64,000 nucleotides of DNA from an uncultured Alphaproteobacteria bacterium (GTDB lineage Bacteria > Pseudomonadota > Alphaproteobacteria > HIMB59). The notes under the pieces were generated by a model. That model worked only from the letters and a program-made list of their open reading frames with translations, searched no databases and had not been told where the DNA came from. Shown here piece after piece: positions 33,886 to 46,862 of the stretch. The position numbers were made by a program, and so were the translations under genes. Position 1 is the stretch's first letter, and each line of letters opens with the position of its first letter. Location: NCBI GenBank assembly GCA_902521155.1, contig CABYQR010000001.1, forward strand, positions 180,279 through 244,278, read 5' to 3'.

Positions 33886-36564
33886 TTAATGAGCTTCGCC
33901 CCAATTTAAGCCACCACCGAAGTCAACTTTAATAGGAGTTTTAAAAGATTTATATCTTTGATGAGACTCCTCCATTAATTGTGTAATTTTAGGGATAATA
34001 TCTTTTTCATCTTTATGTATCTCAAACAATAATTCATCGTGAACCTGTGATGTCATTTTTGATTTAAAATTATTTTTATTTAAGTATTGATGAATTTCTA
34101 GCATTGCTATTTTTATTAACTCTGATGCTGTTCCCTGAATGGGTGCATTGATCGCTTGTCTTTCAGCGAAGGAACGAAGCATAAAATTTTTAGCATTGAT
34201 ATCTTTAATATGAGACTTTCTTCCAAAAAGATTTTCTACGTAACCTAATTTCTTCGCCTTATCAGTTGTTGCTTTCATGAAATCATTGATGTTTGGGAAT
34301 TTCTGAAAATAGTTATCAATGAAAAGCTTTGCTTCAGCATTACTGACGCCTAATTGTTTTGCTAATCCATACTGGCTGATACCATAAATAATTCCAAAGT
34401 TAATAATTTTGGCCATTCTTCTGTCATTATCATTGATTTCTTTTTTATTGAATACTAACTGACCGGTACTTTGATGAATATCTTGATCTTCTTGAAAAGC
34501 ATTTAATAGATTTGGGTCCTCACAGGCCTCACAAAGGACACGAAGCTCGATTTGAGAGTAGTCAAAACTATATAATTCATGATCTTTTTCAGCAATAAAT
34601 GCCGTTCTAATTTTTTTACCTATTTCGGTCCTAATTGGAATATTTTGTAAATTAGGCTCTGAAGAGCTCAATCTGCCTGTAATAGTAGCTGCGATATTGA
34701 AGGTACTGTGAACTCTATCATTAGCATCAGCGCGTTCCGCCAGAGATGAGGTATAAGTAGAAACTAGCTTAGAGTACTGGCGCCATTTTAGGATATGAGA
34801 GGCAATTTCTATACCTTCTGACTCTAGTTGTTCTAAAACTTTAACATTTGTTTGAAAATCTCCAGCTTTAGTTTTTTTAGTCACTTTGACATCGAGTTTT
34901 TTAAGAATTTCAGTTAGCTGTTTTGGCGAACCTATATTGAATTCTTCCCCAGCAATTTTAAATATTTTGCTTTCTATTTTTTCAATTTCTTTATTGAGGT
35001 CTTTTTCTAATTTAGTCAAAAATTTTAAATCAATCTTACAGCCATTTCTTTCAACCTCCTGTAAGACAAGACTGAGTTTTTTATCAATATCATAATAAAT
35101 ATAACTGTCTGGGTTTTGAGATATTTGCTCTTGCAATGCTTCGTATAACTGGTGAGTAGCATACGCATCGTGAGCTGCATAATTAGTTGCTGACTCTAAT
35201 GGGACTTCAGAAAAATCTTTATATTTTCTTTTTGACTCATTTTTAATGACATCCTTAAATTTTTCTTTTTCTTCACCAAAATAATAATAGTACAAGTCCT
35301 CTAGGTTGTGCTTTGTTAAACCATTGTTGACAAAAAAAGACATGAGTAGTGTGTCTTGAAAAGAAACTGTATTAACTTTAAAACGCTTTAGAATAACACA
35401 ATCATATTTGGCATTATGAAATATTTTTAGAATAGACTCATCCATACATAATTCATTAAGTGCTTTTAAGACTTTATTTTGATCTATTAGAGATAATTCA
35501 TTATCGGGTGATTTAAAAGGTAAGTAGTAAGCTTGATTTGAATTAGACAATGAAATACCAATTATATTTGCTTCATTAACATCTAAGCTGTCCGTTTCTA
35601 GGTCAATAGCTAGGGTTTTTTCTAAATTAAGTGAATTAAGATATTCGATCATCTCCTTAGACTTAATTATGGATTTAAATTCAATTTTTGATTTGGAGAC
35701 ATGGGGCTTTGTTTCGTTTGCACTGGTGCGAATTAGTGATTTAAATTCATATTTTTTAAAAAAATCATTTAGCTTTATTGAGTCATCAAACTCTTTTAAC
35801 TTTTCAATTTTGATTGGTAGCTCCAAATCATTTTTTAAAATCACTAATTGATGGCTGATTTTGGCTGACTCTTCATGGTCATGAATAAGATTTTTGATAC
35901 GAACATTTGAGATTTGCTCTTTTTTTTCTAAAAGCTCCTCAAAAGTACCAAATTCATTGATAAGTTTTGCTGCCGTCTTAGGTCCAATACCAGGTACTCC
36001 TGGAATATTATCGACACTATCTCCAATAAGGGCCTGGACATCAGTGATCCTATCTGAGCCTACGCCAAATTTTTCCATAACCTTTGCTTCATCTATCTCT
36101 ACATTTTTCATGGGATCCATAATGCGTGTATTAGGAGATAGTAACTGAAATAAATCTTTATCAGAGCTAAAGACTGTCGTAGGAATTTTATTATCTTCTC
36201 CGTATTTCACATAGCTTGCAATAACATCATCTGCCTCAAAATCTTTTTTCTCTATTACGTCTAAACCAAATGCTTCGATAGCCTCTCTAATAATTCCAAA
36301 TTGGGGAATAAGATCTTCTGGTGCTTCACCTCTATTAGCTTTGTATTCAGGGTACAGAGTATTTCGAAAAGTATTTTTACCTGCATCAAGAATTAGTAAA
36401 ATTTTATCCTGGGGGTGCTCTTCAATTAAGCGTAGCATCATATTACAAAAACCATAGACAGCATTTGTAGGAATGCCTTTTGAATTATTCATGGGAGGTA
36501 GGGCGTAATAGGCACGAAAGATATACCCAGAGCCATCGACAAGAATTAAACGAGACTCAGACAT
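33886..36564 (-). CDS. polA: DNA polymerase I
   Basis: 892 aa with all three domains: N-terminal 5'-3' nuclease (LILVDGSGYIFRAYYA, DFEADDVIA, IPGVPGIGPKTAAKL), 3'-5' proofreading domain with LAIDLETDSL retaining the metal Asp/Glu, and the polymerase with YSFDYSQIELRVL, RRMAKIINFGIIYG and SQVHDELLFE. It fills gaps in repair and removes Okazaki primers. It is monocistronic between the convergent antigen-like gene and regA. Confidence 0.98.
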   Translation of the reverse strand: MSESRLILVDGSGYIFRAYYALPPMNNSKGIPTNAVYGFCNMMLRLIEEHPQDKILLILDAGKNTFRNTLYPEYKANRGEAPEDLIPQFGIIREAIEAFGLDVIEKKDFEADDVIASYVKYGEDNKIPTTVFSSDKDLFQLLSPNTRIMDPMKNVEIDEAKVMEKFGVGSDRITDVQALIGDSVDNIPGVPGIGPKTAAKLINEFGTFEELLEKKEQISNVRIKNLIHDHEESAKISHQLVILKNDLELPIKIEKLKEFDDSIKLNDFFKKYEFKSLIRTSANETKPHVSKSKIEFKSIIKSKEMIEYLNSLNLEKTLAIDLETDSLDVNEANIIGISLSNSNQAYYLPFKSPDNELSLIDQNKVLKALNELCMDESILKIFHNAKYDCVILKRFKVNTVSFQDTLLMSFFVNNGLTKHNLEDLYYYYFGEEKEKFKDVIKNESKRKYKDFSEVPLESATNYAAHDAYATHQLYEALQEQISQNPDSYIYYDIDKKLSLVLQEVERNGCKIDLKFLTKLEKDLNKEIEKIESKIFKIAGEEFNIGSPKQLTEILKKLDVKVTKKTKAGDFQTNVKVLEQLESEGIEIASHILKWRQYSKLVSTYTSSLAERADANDRVHSTFNIAATITGRLSSSEPNLQNIPIRTEIGKKIRTAFIAEKDHELYSFDYSQIELRVLCEACEDPNLLNAFQEDQDIHQSTGQLVFNKKEINDNDRRMAKIINFGIIYGISQYGLAKQLGVSNAEAKLFIDNYFQKFPNINDFMKATTDKAKKLGYVENLFGRKSHIKDINAKNFMLRSFAERQAINAPIQGTASELIKIAMLEIHQYLNKNNFKSKMTSQVHDELLFEIHKDEKDIIPKITQLMEESHQRYKSFKTPIKVDFGGGLNWGEAH

Positions 36565-36596
36565 CTAATGAGACTACCAAAGATTGCGGAGAGATA

Positions 36597-37154
36597 CTAT
36601 TCTTTCGGGGCGTGTTTATTAAGAATTCTTTGTAGTGTACGACGATGCATTTTTAGTCTTCTTGCAGTCTCAGAAACATTGCGATTACATTGAGTGAATA
36701 CTCTTTGGATATGTTCCCATCGAATTCTATCAGCTGACATAGGGTTTTCAGGTGGTGGAGGTAGTGAAGATGCAGTTGCAGACATAAGAGATTTTTCAAT
36801 ATCATCTATATTAGCAGGCTTAGTTAAATAATCATCAGCACCTAGTTTTACAGAAGAGACAGCAGTTGCAATATTTCCATAACTGGTAAGCATTACTGTA
36901 CGACATTCAGGGTTTTTATCTTTAATAACCTTTATAACGTCTAATCCTGATCCATCCCCTAATCGAAGATCAACAATTGCATAATTAAAGTCATTATTGG
37001 TTAAAACATCTAAGGCTTCTTTTTTGGAAGCTGCAGCCGTGACGGTAAAATCTTTTCTTTGAAAAGAGGTTGTTAGACGCTCCCTAAAAGGTTTGTCATC
37101 TTCTATGATAAATAAGGTTTTTTCTTGTTCTATGTTTGTATCTATTTCTGCCAT
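36597..37154 (-). CDS. regA: Redox response regulator RegA/ActR/PrrA
   Basis: 185 aa. The receiver domain has the acid pocket (FIIEDDKPF), phosphoryl-Asp in YAIVDLRLGDGSGLD, and the Thr/Lys motifs MLTSYG and YLTKPA. The C-terminal NVSETARRLKMHRRTLQRILNKHAPKE is the Fis-type helix-turn-helix characteristic of RegA. Its 5' end overlaps the 3' end of the regB kinase gene by 13 bp, so the pair is co-expressed. In relatives RegA controls respiration, carbon and nitrogen genes in response to redox. Confidence 0.95.
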   Translation of the reverse strand: MAEIDTNIEQEKTLFIIEDDKPFRERLTTSFQRKDFTVTAAASKKEALDVLTNNDFNYAIVDLRLGDGSGLDVIKVIKDKNPECRTVMLTSYGNIATAVSSVKLGADDYLTKPANIDDIEKSLMSATASSLPPPPENPMSADRIRWEHIQRVFTQCNRNVSETARRLKMHRRTLQRILNKHAPKE

Positions 37155-38389
37155 GTTAAAGTTACTTCCGCTCCATTGTTATTTTGTACTAAAATTTCAC
37201 CATTTAGATTTTCGATCATTTGTTTTGTTATAAATAGGCCAAGACCCATATTTACCCCTGTTTCGGGCCTAGTAGAATAGAATGGTTTACCAAAATTAGC
37301 TATAAACTTTTTATCAAAGCCAGGCCCATCATCGCGTATTGTAATACTATATTCTGGGCCTTTAGAGCCTACTATGATGAGAATTTCATGATTTGCAAAA
37401 CTAATTGAATTTTTGATAATATTATTCATTGCTATATTAAGCTCTGGGGTAATTTTGATATTAATATTTTTAGATTCCTCATCTGAGCGGTAGTCTAATT
37501 TAATATTCTTGTAGTTGTTATCAAACTGAGCGCAAAGTGATTGTGCGTATGCATCCAAAGACATATTACTAATTTCTTGAGTTAATTCTTTAGACTCAGG
37601 ATTAGTCGATAGGTCTTTGAGGATTGCTTTACAACGATCTAGTTCTAGTTTGAGGGTTTGAATATCTTCATTATATTTTTTATTTAATTGTTCATCTTGA
37701 TCAAAATCTCCAACAATAAGATTAATGGTGTTTAAGGGCGTTCCCAATTCATGAACTGCGGCAGCTGCTAGGCCTCCTACTTTCAAAAGCTCTCTTTCAT
37801 TTTGTAATTGTTCTCTGGAAAGCTCGTAGGCATTTTGAGTGCTTTTATAATTTAGAGAGAAATAGTAGAGATAAAATACTAAAAAGATACTACTTATAAA
37901 TAATGATATCATTATTCCTAAACTATAATTAATGTTAATTTCAGGTCTTACTTCGAGAGGGAGATCTAAATAAAAATTAAAAATTAAAGCAAAGCATACA
38001 AGTGACAAACTTAAGATAGCCATAATTTTTTCTATTGTGAGGTAGGAAGCAGCAATAGCGATGGGTGCTAAAATAATAAAGATAAAGGGATTAGTGTACC
38101 CTCCATTTAATGCAATCAATAAAGAAATTTGTAAGATATCAAAACATAAAAAAATAAAAATTTGTTTTTCAGATAAAACTTTGTCTCCTTTTTTTAAGAG
38201 GTAATAGGATATTCCCACACTCAATAATAAACAGAAGGCGACTAACCAAGATAAGTAGGTAACTTTTAAAGAAAATTCAAAAAAATATTGTGATACTATT
38301 AGAGTTATTGCTTGCCCCGCAAAGGCTATAATCCTTATAAGTAAAAAGTCTGAGGAATTAACAAATAAAAGTTTGTTTTTGTTTTCCAA
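37142..38389 (-). CDS. regB: Redox sensor histidine kinase RegB/ActS/PrrB
   Basis: 415 aa with about six membrane segments. NGGYTNPFIF contains the GGxxNPF quinone-site motif of RegB. AAAAVHELGTPLNTI is the phospho-acceptor H-box. LDRCKAILKDLS carries a cysteine in the position of the redox-active Cys of the family. The ATPase part ends with IRDDGPGFD and GLGLFITKQMIE. The TTG start lies 1 bp after the gyrB stop, giving a gyrB-regB-regA run that I do not recall as common. Confidence 0.94.
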   Translation of the reverse strand: MENKNKLLFVNSSDFLLIRIIAFAGQAITLIVSQYFFEFSLKVTYLSWLVAFCLLLSVGISYYLLKKGDKVLSEKQIFIFLCFDILQISLLIALNGGYTNPFIFIILAPIAIAASYLTIEKIMAILSLSLVCFALIFNFYLDLPLEVRPEININYSLGIMISLFISSIFLVFYLYYFSLNYKSTQNAYELSREQLQNERELLKVGGLAAAAVHELGTPLNTINLIVGDFDQDEQLNKKYNEDIQTLKLELDRCKAILKDLSTNPESKELTQEISNMSLDAYAQSLCAQFDNNYKNIKLDYRSDEESKNINIKITPELNIAMNNIIKNSISFANHEILIIVGSKGPEYSITIRDDGPGFDKKFIANFGKPFYSTRPETGVNMGLGLFITKQMIENLNGEILVQNNNGAEVTLTWQK

Positions 38390-38390
38390 C

Positions 38391-41926
<3,536 letters not shown>

Positions 41927-43036
41927 TTAAATTCTCATTGGCATCAAAATATACAAACTAGATGTATCTTTGGGGTCTTTGACGATGACTGGCGAGGATT
42001 GATTAAGAAGTTCTAAAATCATTGTTTCTCCTTCAACTACATCTTGTAAATCTAAAATATATTTAGAGTTAAAAAGTATTTCCAAAGACTCAGCTGCATA
42101 GCTTGCAGCAACTTCTTCATCTCCTTTATTACTGTCAGTGCTAGTGGCCATAATTTTAATATTATTATTTTCAAATTGAAGTTTTACGGTTGGGGCTTTA
42201 TCTTGATTGACTGTTGAGACTCTATCAATAGCATTGAAGAAAGGCTCAGCCTCTACTTGTAATAATTTATCATTTGAAACAGGTATAACCTTTTCATAAT
42301 CAGGAAATGTTCCATCTATGAGCTTACTAATGATTATAAAATTATCAGCTTCTAAGCTTACCTGGGATTCAGAGCATATGAATTTTACCTTACCCTCAAA
42401 ATCTCCCAATATTCGATCTAATTGCAGAATAAATTTTCGAGGTAATATTATTCCAGGTATATTTATGTTATTGCTTAGATCTAACTCTGTTTTTGCTAGT
42501 CGGTGTCCATCGGTTGCTACGCATCGAAGTGTGGTATTGGTACCATTAGCTATTGTGTGAAAATAGATTCCATTTAGGTAGTATCTGGTCTCCTCTGCAG
42601 ATATAGCAAACTTAGTTTTATTAAATAATCTTTTTACTTGCTGAATTGAAAGTTCAAAAGCATTACTGGGGTCTAAGGTTATAAATTTAGGAAATTCATC
42701 AGCAGACAAGGCGTTCAACTCAAAAACTGAATTATCTGAGTTAATGATTAATCGACTGCCTTCCAATTTACATTTAACAATCGAGTTTTTTTTTGTTTTA
42801 CGAATAATATCTGTAAGAATTCTAGAATTAACAGTAGCTTCACCATTTTTTGTAGAATCAGCAGATACAAATTCTCTGATAGAGATATCCATATCAGTAG
42901 ACCGAATTTCAATCTGACTATTTTCACATTTAATATAAATGTTTGATAAAATTGGTATTGTAGATCTACTATCTACAATAGAACTTACATGAGTTAAGAC
43001 TCTTAAGAAGGCTTCGCGACTAACTCTAAAATCCAT
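41927..43036 (-). CDS. dnaN: DNA polymerase III beta sliding clamp
   Basis: 369 aa, three clamp domains. The N-terminal MDFRVSREAFLRVLTHVSSIV, central CVATDGHRLAKTEL and C-terminal YILMPMRI (clamp end) are typical. It encircles DNA and tethers the polymerase. It is placed immediately after dnaA with no gap. Confidence 0.98.
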   Translation of the reverse strand: MDFRVSREAFLRVLTHVSSIVDSRSTIPILSNIYIKCENSQIEIRSTDMDISIREFVSADSTKNGEATVNSRILTDIIRKTKKNSIVKCKLEGSRLIINSDNSVFELNALSADEFPKFITLDPSNAFELSIQQVKRLFNKTKFAISAEETRYYLNGIYFHTIANGTNTTLRCVATDGHRLAKTELDLSNNINIPGIILPRKFILQLDRILGDFEGKVKFICSESQVSLEADNFIIISKLIDGTFPDYEKVIPVSNDKLLQVEAEPFFNAIDRVSTVNQDKAPTVKLQFENNNIKIMATSTDSNKGDEEVAASYAAESLEILFNSKYILDLQDVVEGETMILELLNQSSPVIVKDPKDTSSLYILMPMRI

Positions 43037-44401
43037 CTAGGAAGTTTGCAATATTCTAGTCAAAAGTTCAATATCTTCTGCTAGGTTTGGGTCATTTACC
43101 ATTATTTCTTCAATAGTTTTTATAGCATGTATAACTGTAGTGTGGTCTCTTCCTCCAAATTTTCTTCCTATTTCAGGCAAAGATCTTGTTGTAATCGACT
43201 TAGCTAAATACATTGCTACTTGCCTAGGTCTAGCAACTGAACGAGATCTTCTTGGAGAATGCATGTCAGAAAGCTTAATATTATAATGTTCAACGACTTT
43301 CTTTTGAATTTCATCAATAGTAATTTTCCTAGAATTTGTTCTTAAGAGATCTTTTAGAACATCTTTTACTAGGTCAACTGTTATATCTGAGTCTTGCAAA
43401 GAAGCATGAACGGCTAATCGGTTGAGTGCACCTTCCATTTCACGAACATTATTTGTGATTTTATCTGCAAGAAACTCTAAAACATCTGTTGTTAACTTCA
43501 TAGATTTTTGTTCTGCTTTTGCTTGGATAATGCCTAGACGAAGTTCATAAGTCAAAGGATGAATATCTGCAACAAGACCCCAGCCTAAACGAGATTTTAA
43601 TCGATCCTCAAGACCTTCGAGGTCAGCAGGAGATTTATCAGCTGAAATAATGATTTGTCTTTTTTTATCAATTAAAGTATTGAAAGTGTGAAAGAATTCT
43701 TCTTGGGTATTATCTTTACCAATAATAAACTGAACATCATCAATCATTAAAACATCAACAGAACGAAACTGCTCTTTGAAGCTCATAATATTTTTAAATC
43801 GAAGAGCTTTAATAAACTGATACATAAATTTTTCTGCAGTTAGATAGACAACATTTTTTTTAGGATTTCTTTTTTTTATGTTCCATGCAACTGCATGCAT
43901 TAGGTGAGTTTTACCTAACCCAACACCTCCATAAAGAAAGAGGGGATTAAAGCTTACAACTTCAGATTGAGCTACTCGTTGAGCTGCTGCGTAAGCTAAC
44001 TCATTAGGTTTGCCAACAATAAAGTTATCAAAAGTGAATTGAGGATCTAAAGGTGCAGAGATATCATCGTAATACTGGTCGTCTTCATCTTCTTTATCTT
44101 GAAATACTACTTCAGTTCCTGGAATGATACGGTTATTGTTTTCTTTAACTAATATCGATAATTTTTCAACCGTAACACCCAGGTCTAAATAAGATCTTTT
44201 TATCACAGAGGCATAGTTCTTGATAATCCAGTCTCTTAAAAATCTAGTGTGAACAGATAAAGTTAAAGAGGCCCCTATTTGACTTTCAAAATGGATAGGC
44301 TTAATCCAATTTTGGTAGGTGTCTTTATCAAGTGATTTTTTTAACTCAGATCTAATTAAATCCCAAGAAATATCAATGTCTTGATCAGTGTCGTCTTTCA
44401 A
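43037..44401 (-). CDS. dnaA: Chromosomal replication initiator protein
   Basis: 454 aa. Domain III has FLYGGVGLGKTHLMHA (Walker A) and VDVLMIDDVQFI (Walker B). Domain IV contains RPRQVAMYLAKSITTRSLPEIGRKFGGRDHTTVIHA, the DnaA-box-binding helix-turn-helix. The TTG start has GAGGAAGGG upstream. I found no DnaA boxes (TTATCCACA type) in the adjacent gaps. Confidence 0.98.
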   Translation of the reverse strand: MKDDTDQDIDISWDLIRSELKKSLDKDTYQNWIKPIHFESQIGASLTLSVHTRFLRDWIIKNYASVIKRSYLDLGVTVEKLSILVKENNNRIIPGTEVVFQDKEDEDDQYYDDISAPLDPQFTFDNFIVGKPNELAYAAAQRVAQSEVVSFNPLFLYGGVGLGKTHLMHAVAWNIKKRNPKKNVVYLTAEKFMYQFIKALRFKNIMSFKEQFRSVDVLMIDDVQFIIGKDNTQEEFFHTFNTLIDKKRQIIISADKSPADLEGLEDRLKSRLGWGLVADIHPLTYELRLGIIQAKAEQKSMKLTTDVLEFLADKITNNVREMEGALNRLAVHASLQDSDITVDLVKDVLKDLLRTNSRKITIDEIQKKVVEHYNIKLSDMHSPRRSRSVARPRQVAMYLAKSITTRSLPEIGRKFGGRDHTTVIHAIKTIEEIMVNDPNLAEDIELLTRILQTS

Positions 44402-44461
44402 TTTTTAAGCCCTTCCTCTATAAGATCCGGTATTAAAGCATGAAAATAAAAAATTAAGAAT

Positions 44462-44490
44462 AAAAAAAAGATTTATTTTTATAAATAAAT
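44462..44490 (-). terminator. Probable intrinsic terminator of rpsT
   Basis: On the minus strand, ATTTATT and AATAAAT pair around a 6-base loop and are followed by a C and a long U-run. The stem is only A-T, so it is weak, but its place about 17 bp after the rpsT stop and before dnaA fits. Confidence 0.5.
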
Positions 44491-44506
44491 TTCTTGTAAA
44501 ATTTTT

Positions 44507-44773
44507 TTATTTAGAAATTGCAGAAATATCTTTTTGAAGTTTAGAAATAGTTCGTGATGCTTTATTTAGATGCATGATTTTTTTTTTGGTAGACTTATGC
44601 AGTATAGACATAACTTGCTTTAATTTTGCCATTGATTCATCTACCTTTTTATCTTTTATAAGCTTATCTATTGCTTTAAGCTGAGTAGAGACATTGGACT
44701 TAACACTTTTATTTACAGCATTTCTACTCTCAGATTGACGTAATCTTTTTTTAGCTGATTTATGTTGTGGCAT
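44507..44773 (-). CDS. rpsT: 30S ribosomal protein S20
   Basis: 88-aa, Lys/Arg-rich ribosomal protein. MPQHKSAKKRLRQSESRNAVNKS and the C-terminal MHLNKASRTISKLQKDI match bS20. It sits between mutM and dnaA, as in many alphaproteobacteria. Confidence 0.97.
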   Translation of the reverse strand: MPQHKSAKKRLRQSESRNAVNKSVKSNVSTQLKAIDKLIKDKKVDESMAKLKQVMSILHKSTKKKIMHLNKASRTISKLQKDISAISK

Positions 44774-44831
44774 ATTATAATTTATTAACAGGTTGTTCTT
44801 TTAATTGCGTTAATAACTTATATAGATTTTT

Positions 44832-45647
44832 TTATTTTTGTAAAGTGGGTGAAAAAAAAGTGGAACGACCACTCTGAATTATTTTCTTGATTGAAAATGA
44901 TTGTTTTTTGAAAATAACTTCAGATTTTTGATATACCTCGAACATATTTTGGAAGCTTCCTAAAGTTCCATCTGGGGATTTATAATCGTTAATAGAAGAT
45001 CCCCCATTTTTTAAAGATAATTTTAAAACATACCGACAAGATTTGATTAATTTAAATATTTCCTCGCGATTAAGAGAATTAGTCAATCTTAAAGGACTAA
45101 GCCTACAATGAAATAGTGCTTCATTGGCATATATATTGCCTAGGCCTACAAAAATACTTTGATCTAATAGAGCCTGTTTTATGGAAACAGATTTTTTTTT
45201 AAATTTATTAGATATTTCAGAAATATTTATTTTATCTACTAATAAATCTTGACCATAATTATTAAAAAAAGATTTTAATTCTTTGTTATTTAATTTGAAA
45301 AACATCCCGAACCGTCGAGGGTCATTGAAAACAACATAAAACTTATCAAATTCTAAAACTACGTGGTCATGTTTTTCTTTTTGGTAATTTTCTTTCAAGT
45401 AGAATTTTAATCTACCGCTCATTCCTAAATGAATAATAAGAAATGACTGAGAGTTTAACTTTACAAGAATATATTTTGCAAACCTTTTAACTTCTATTAT
45501 TCTTTTTCCTTTAATTGAGTTAAAATCATCTAGATTAAGGTTTTTTCTTAATCTTTTATTTGATTTTTTTATAGAAACAATTTTTTTTCCATTAACTTTC
45601 TTACCTAAATATCTTATTGTGGTTTCTACTTCTGGAAGTTCTGGCAT
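44832..45647 (-). CDS. mutM: Formamidopyrimidine-DNA glycosylase, zinc-finger cysteines missing
   Basis: Removes oxidised purines. The N-terminal MPELPEVETT carries the catalytic Pro2 and Glu3. HLGMSGRL and the helix-two-turn-helix region (FVGLGNIYANEALF) are conserved. The C-terminus aligns with the usual zinc finger (VYQKSEVIFKK...GRSTFFSPTLQK), but all four Cys are replaced (Phe, Gln, Ser, Leu), while GRSTFF with the DNA-contacting Arg is kept. Length 271 aa is normal, so this is a 'zincless' finger rather than a truncation. The start codon overlaps the divergent ubiE start. Confidence 0.93.
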   Translation of the reverse strand: MPELPEVETTIRYLGKKVNGKKIVSIKKSNKRLRKNLNLDDFNSIKGKRIIEVKRFAKYILVKLNSQSFLIIHLGMSGRLKFYLKENYQKEKHDHVVLEFDKFYVVFNDPRRFGMFFKLNNKELKSFFNNYGQDLLVDKINISEISNKFKKKSVSIKQALLDQSIFVGLGNIYANEALFHCRLSPLRLTNSLNREEIFKLIKSCRYVLKLSLKNGGSSINDYKSPDGTLGSFQNMFEVYQKSEVIFKKQSFSIKKIIQSGRSTFFSPTLQK

Positions 45648-46347
45648 GGATAATAAAAATAGTTCAAATCAATATAATATTACAGATATTTTTGAAAATG
45701 TATCCAAGGCAAAATATGACTTAATGAATGATATTATGAGTTTTGGAGTCCATCGTTTATGGAAAAAATATTATGCAGATTTAATAATTGATAAATTTAG
45801 GAATAATCAAAAAATTCTAGATATTGCCAGCGGAACTGGAGATATTTTTAATCTTTTACCGTTTTCTGAAAACCTTTATGCCATTGATCCTATTGATCAT
45901 ATGCACAAAATTTCTATGAAAAAAAATAAGAAAAAAAAAATAAATTATGAAATTGGATATGTAGAAAATCTTCCTTATAAAAAAAACTTTTTTCAAGTTG
46001 TCTCATGCACTTATGGAGTTAGAAATTTCCAGGATAGGATTAAAGGTTTTAGAGAAATTTATCGATGTGTAAAGAAGAATGGGTATTTTTTTTTTATGGA
46101 ATTTGGCATTCCAAAAGCCACCTTAATTCAAAAACCATATGAATATTTTTTAGATTATTTTCTTCCTTTTAGCGGGAGCATTGTAGCAAAGGATAGACAC
46201 AGTTATAAGTATCTTGCGGATAGTATTAAAGAGTTTCCTAACACGCATCAAATTCAAAAAGAGCTTGAAAAAATTGGCTTTTCCCACATTGAAACAATTG
46301 ATTTCATTTCAGGTGCGAACAGCATATATATATTGCAGAAAAAATGA
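45646..46347 (+). CDS. ubiE: Ubiquinone/menaquinone biosynthesis C-methyltransferase
   Basis: Class I SAM methyltransferase, about 233 aa. VSKAKYDLMNDIMSFGVHRLWKK is the UbiE signature. ILDIASGTGDIF is motif I, and YGVRNFQDR and MEFGIPK are later motifs. The ORF track start at 45619 lies inside mutM; I choose ATG 45646 (MDNKNSS). It heads an eight-gene plus-strand run to fabI. No promoter space exists between it and mutM. Confidence 0.95.
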   Translation: MDNKNSSNQYNITDIFENVSKAKYDLMNDIMSFGVHRLWKKYYADLIIDKFRNNQKILDIASGTGDIFNLLPFSENLYAIDPIDHMHKISMKKNKKKKINYEIGYVENLPYKKNFFQVVSCTYGVRNFQDRIKGFREIYRCVKKNGYFFFMEFGIPKATLIQKPYEYFLDYFLPFSGSIVAKDRHSYKYLADSIKEFPNTHQIQKELEKIGFSHIETIDFISGANSIYILQKK

Positions 46348-46862
46348 AAATTTTACTAATAATAACGAGTAGCGTAGGATGCTATAAGGCGCTAGATTTA
46401 ATAAGAGAGTTTCAAAAAAAATCTATTAATTTTGAAATAATAGCTACAAAAAATACATTTGAATTTATCTCACCCCTTTTACTAGAAACTATCAGTCACA
46501 AAAAAGTTTACAGCGAACTCTTTGATCTAGATATGGAAAAAAATATTGGTCATATTCAATTAGCAAGAGATAATACTCATATAGTAGTATATCCAGCCAC
46601 AGCAAATATTATTTCAAAATTTGCTCAGGGGTTGTGTAGTGATCTGGCTTTGACGTGTATGATAGCTGCTAATAAACCTATTTATATTGCTCCTGCTATG
46701 AATAAAGAAATGTGGGCTAATTCTTTAATTCAAAATAATGTAAAATTACTTAAAGAACACGGACATCATTTTATAGGACCAGAAGATGGTTCGCTTGCAT
46801 GTGGTGAATATGGAAGTGGTCGTCTAGTGAACCCAGGAGAAATCCTAAATCAGTTAAAATAA
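46344..46862 (+). CDS. coaC: Phosphopantothenoylcysteine decarboxylase (CoaC half of CoaBC)
   Basis: HFCD-type flavoprotein, 172 aa. IGHIQLARD has the catalytic His, PAMNKEMW the Asn, and LACGEYGSGRL the active Cys loop. Normally it is fused to CoaB; here it ends at TAA exactly in the linker, and the CoaB part continues in the same frame. It overlaps ubiE by 4 bp. Confidence 0.92.
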   Translation: MKILLIITSSVGCYKALDLIREFQKKSINFEIIATKNTFEFISPLLLETISHKKVYSELFDLDMEKNIGHIQLARDNTHIVVYPATANIISKFAQGLCSDLALTCMIAANKPIYIAPAMNKEMWANSLIQNNVKLLKEHGHHFIGPEDGSLACGEYGSGRLVNPGEILNQLK

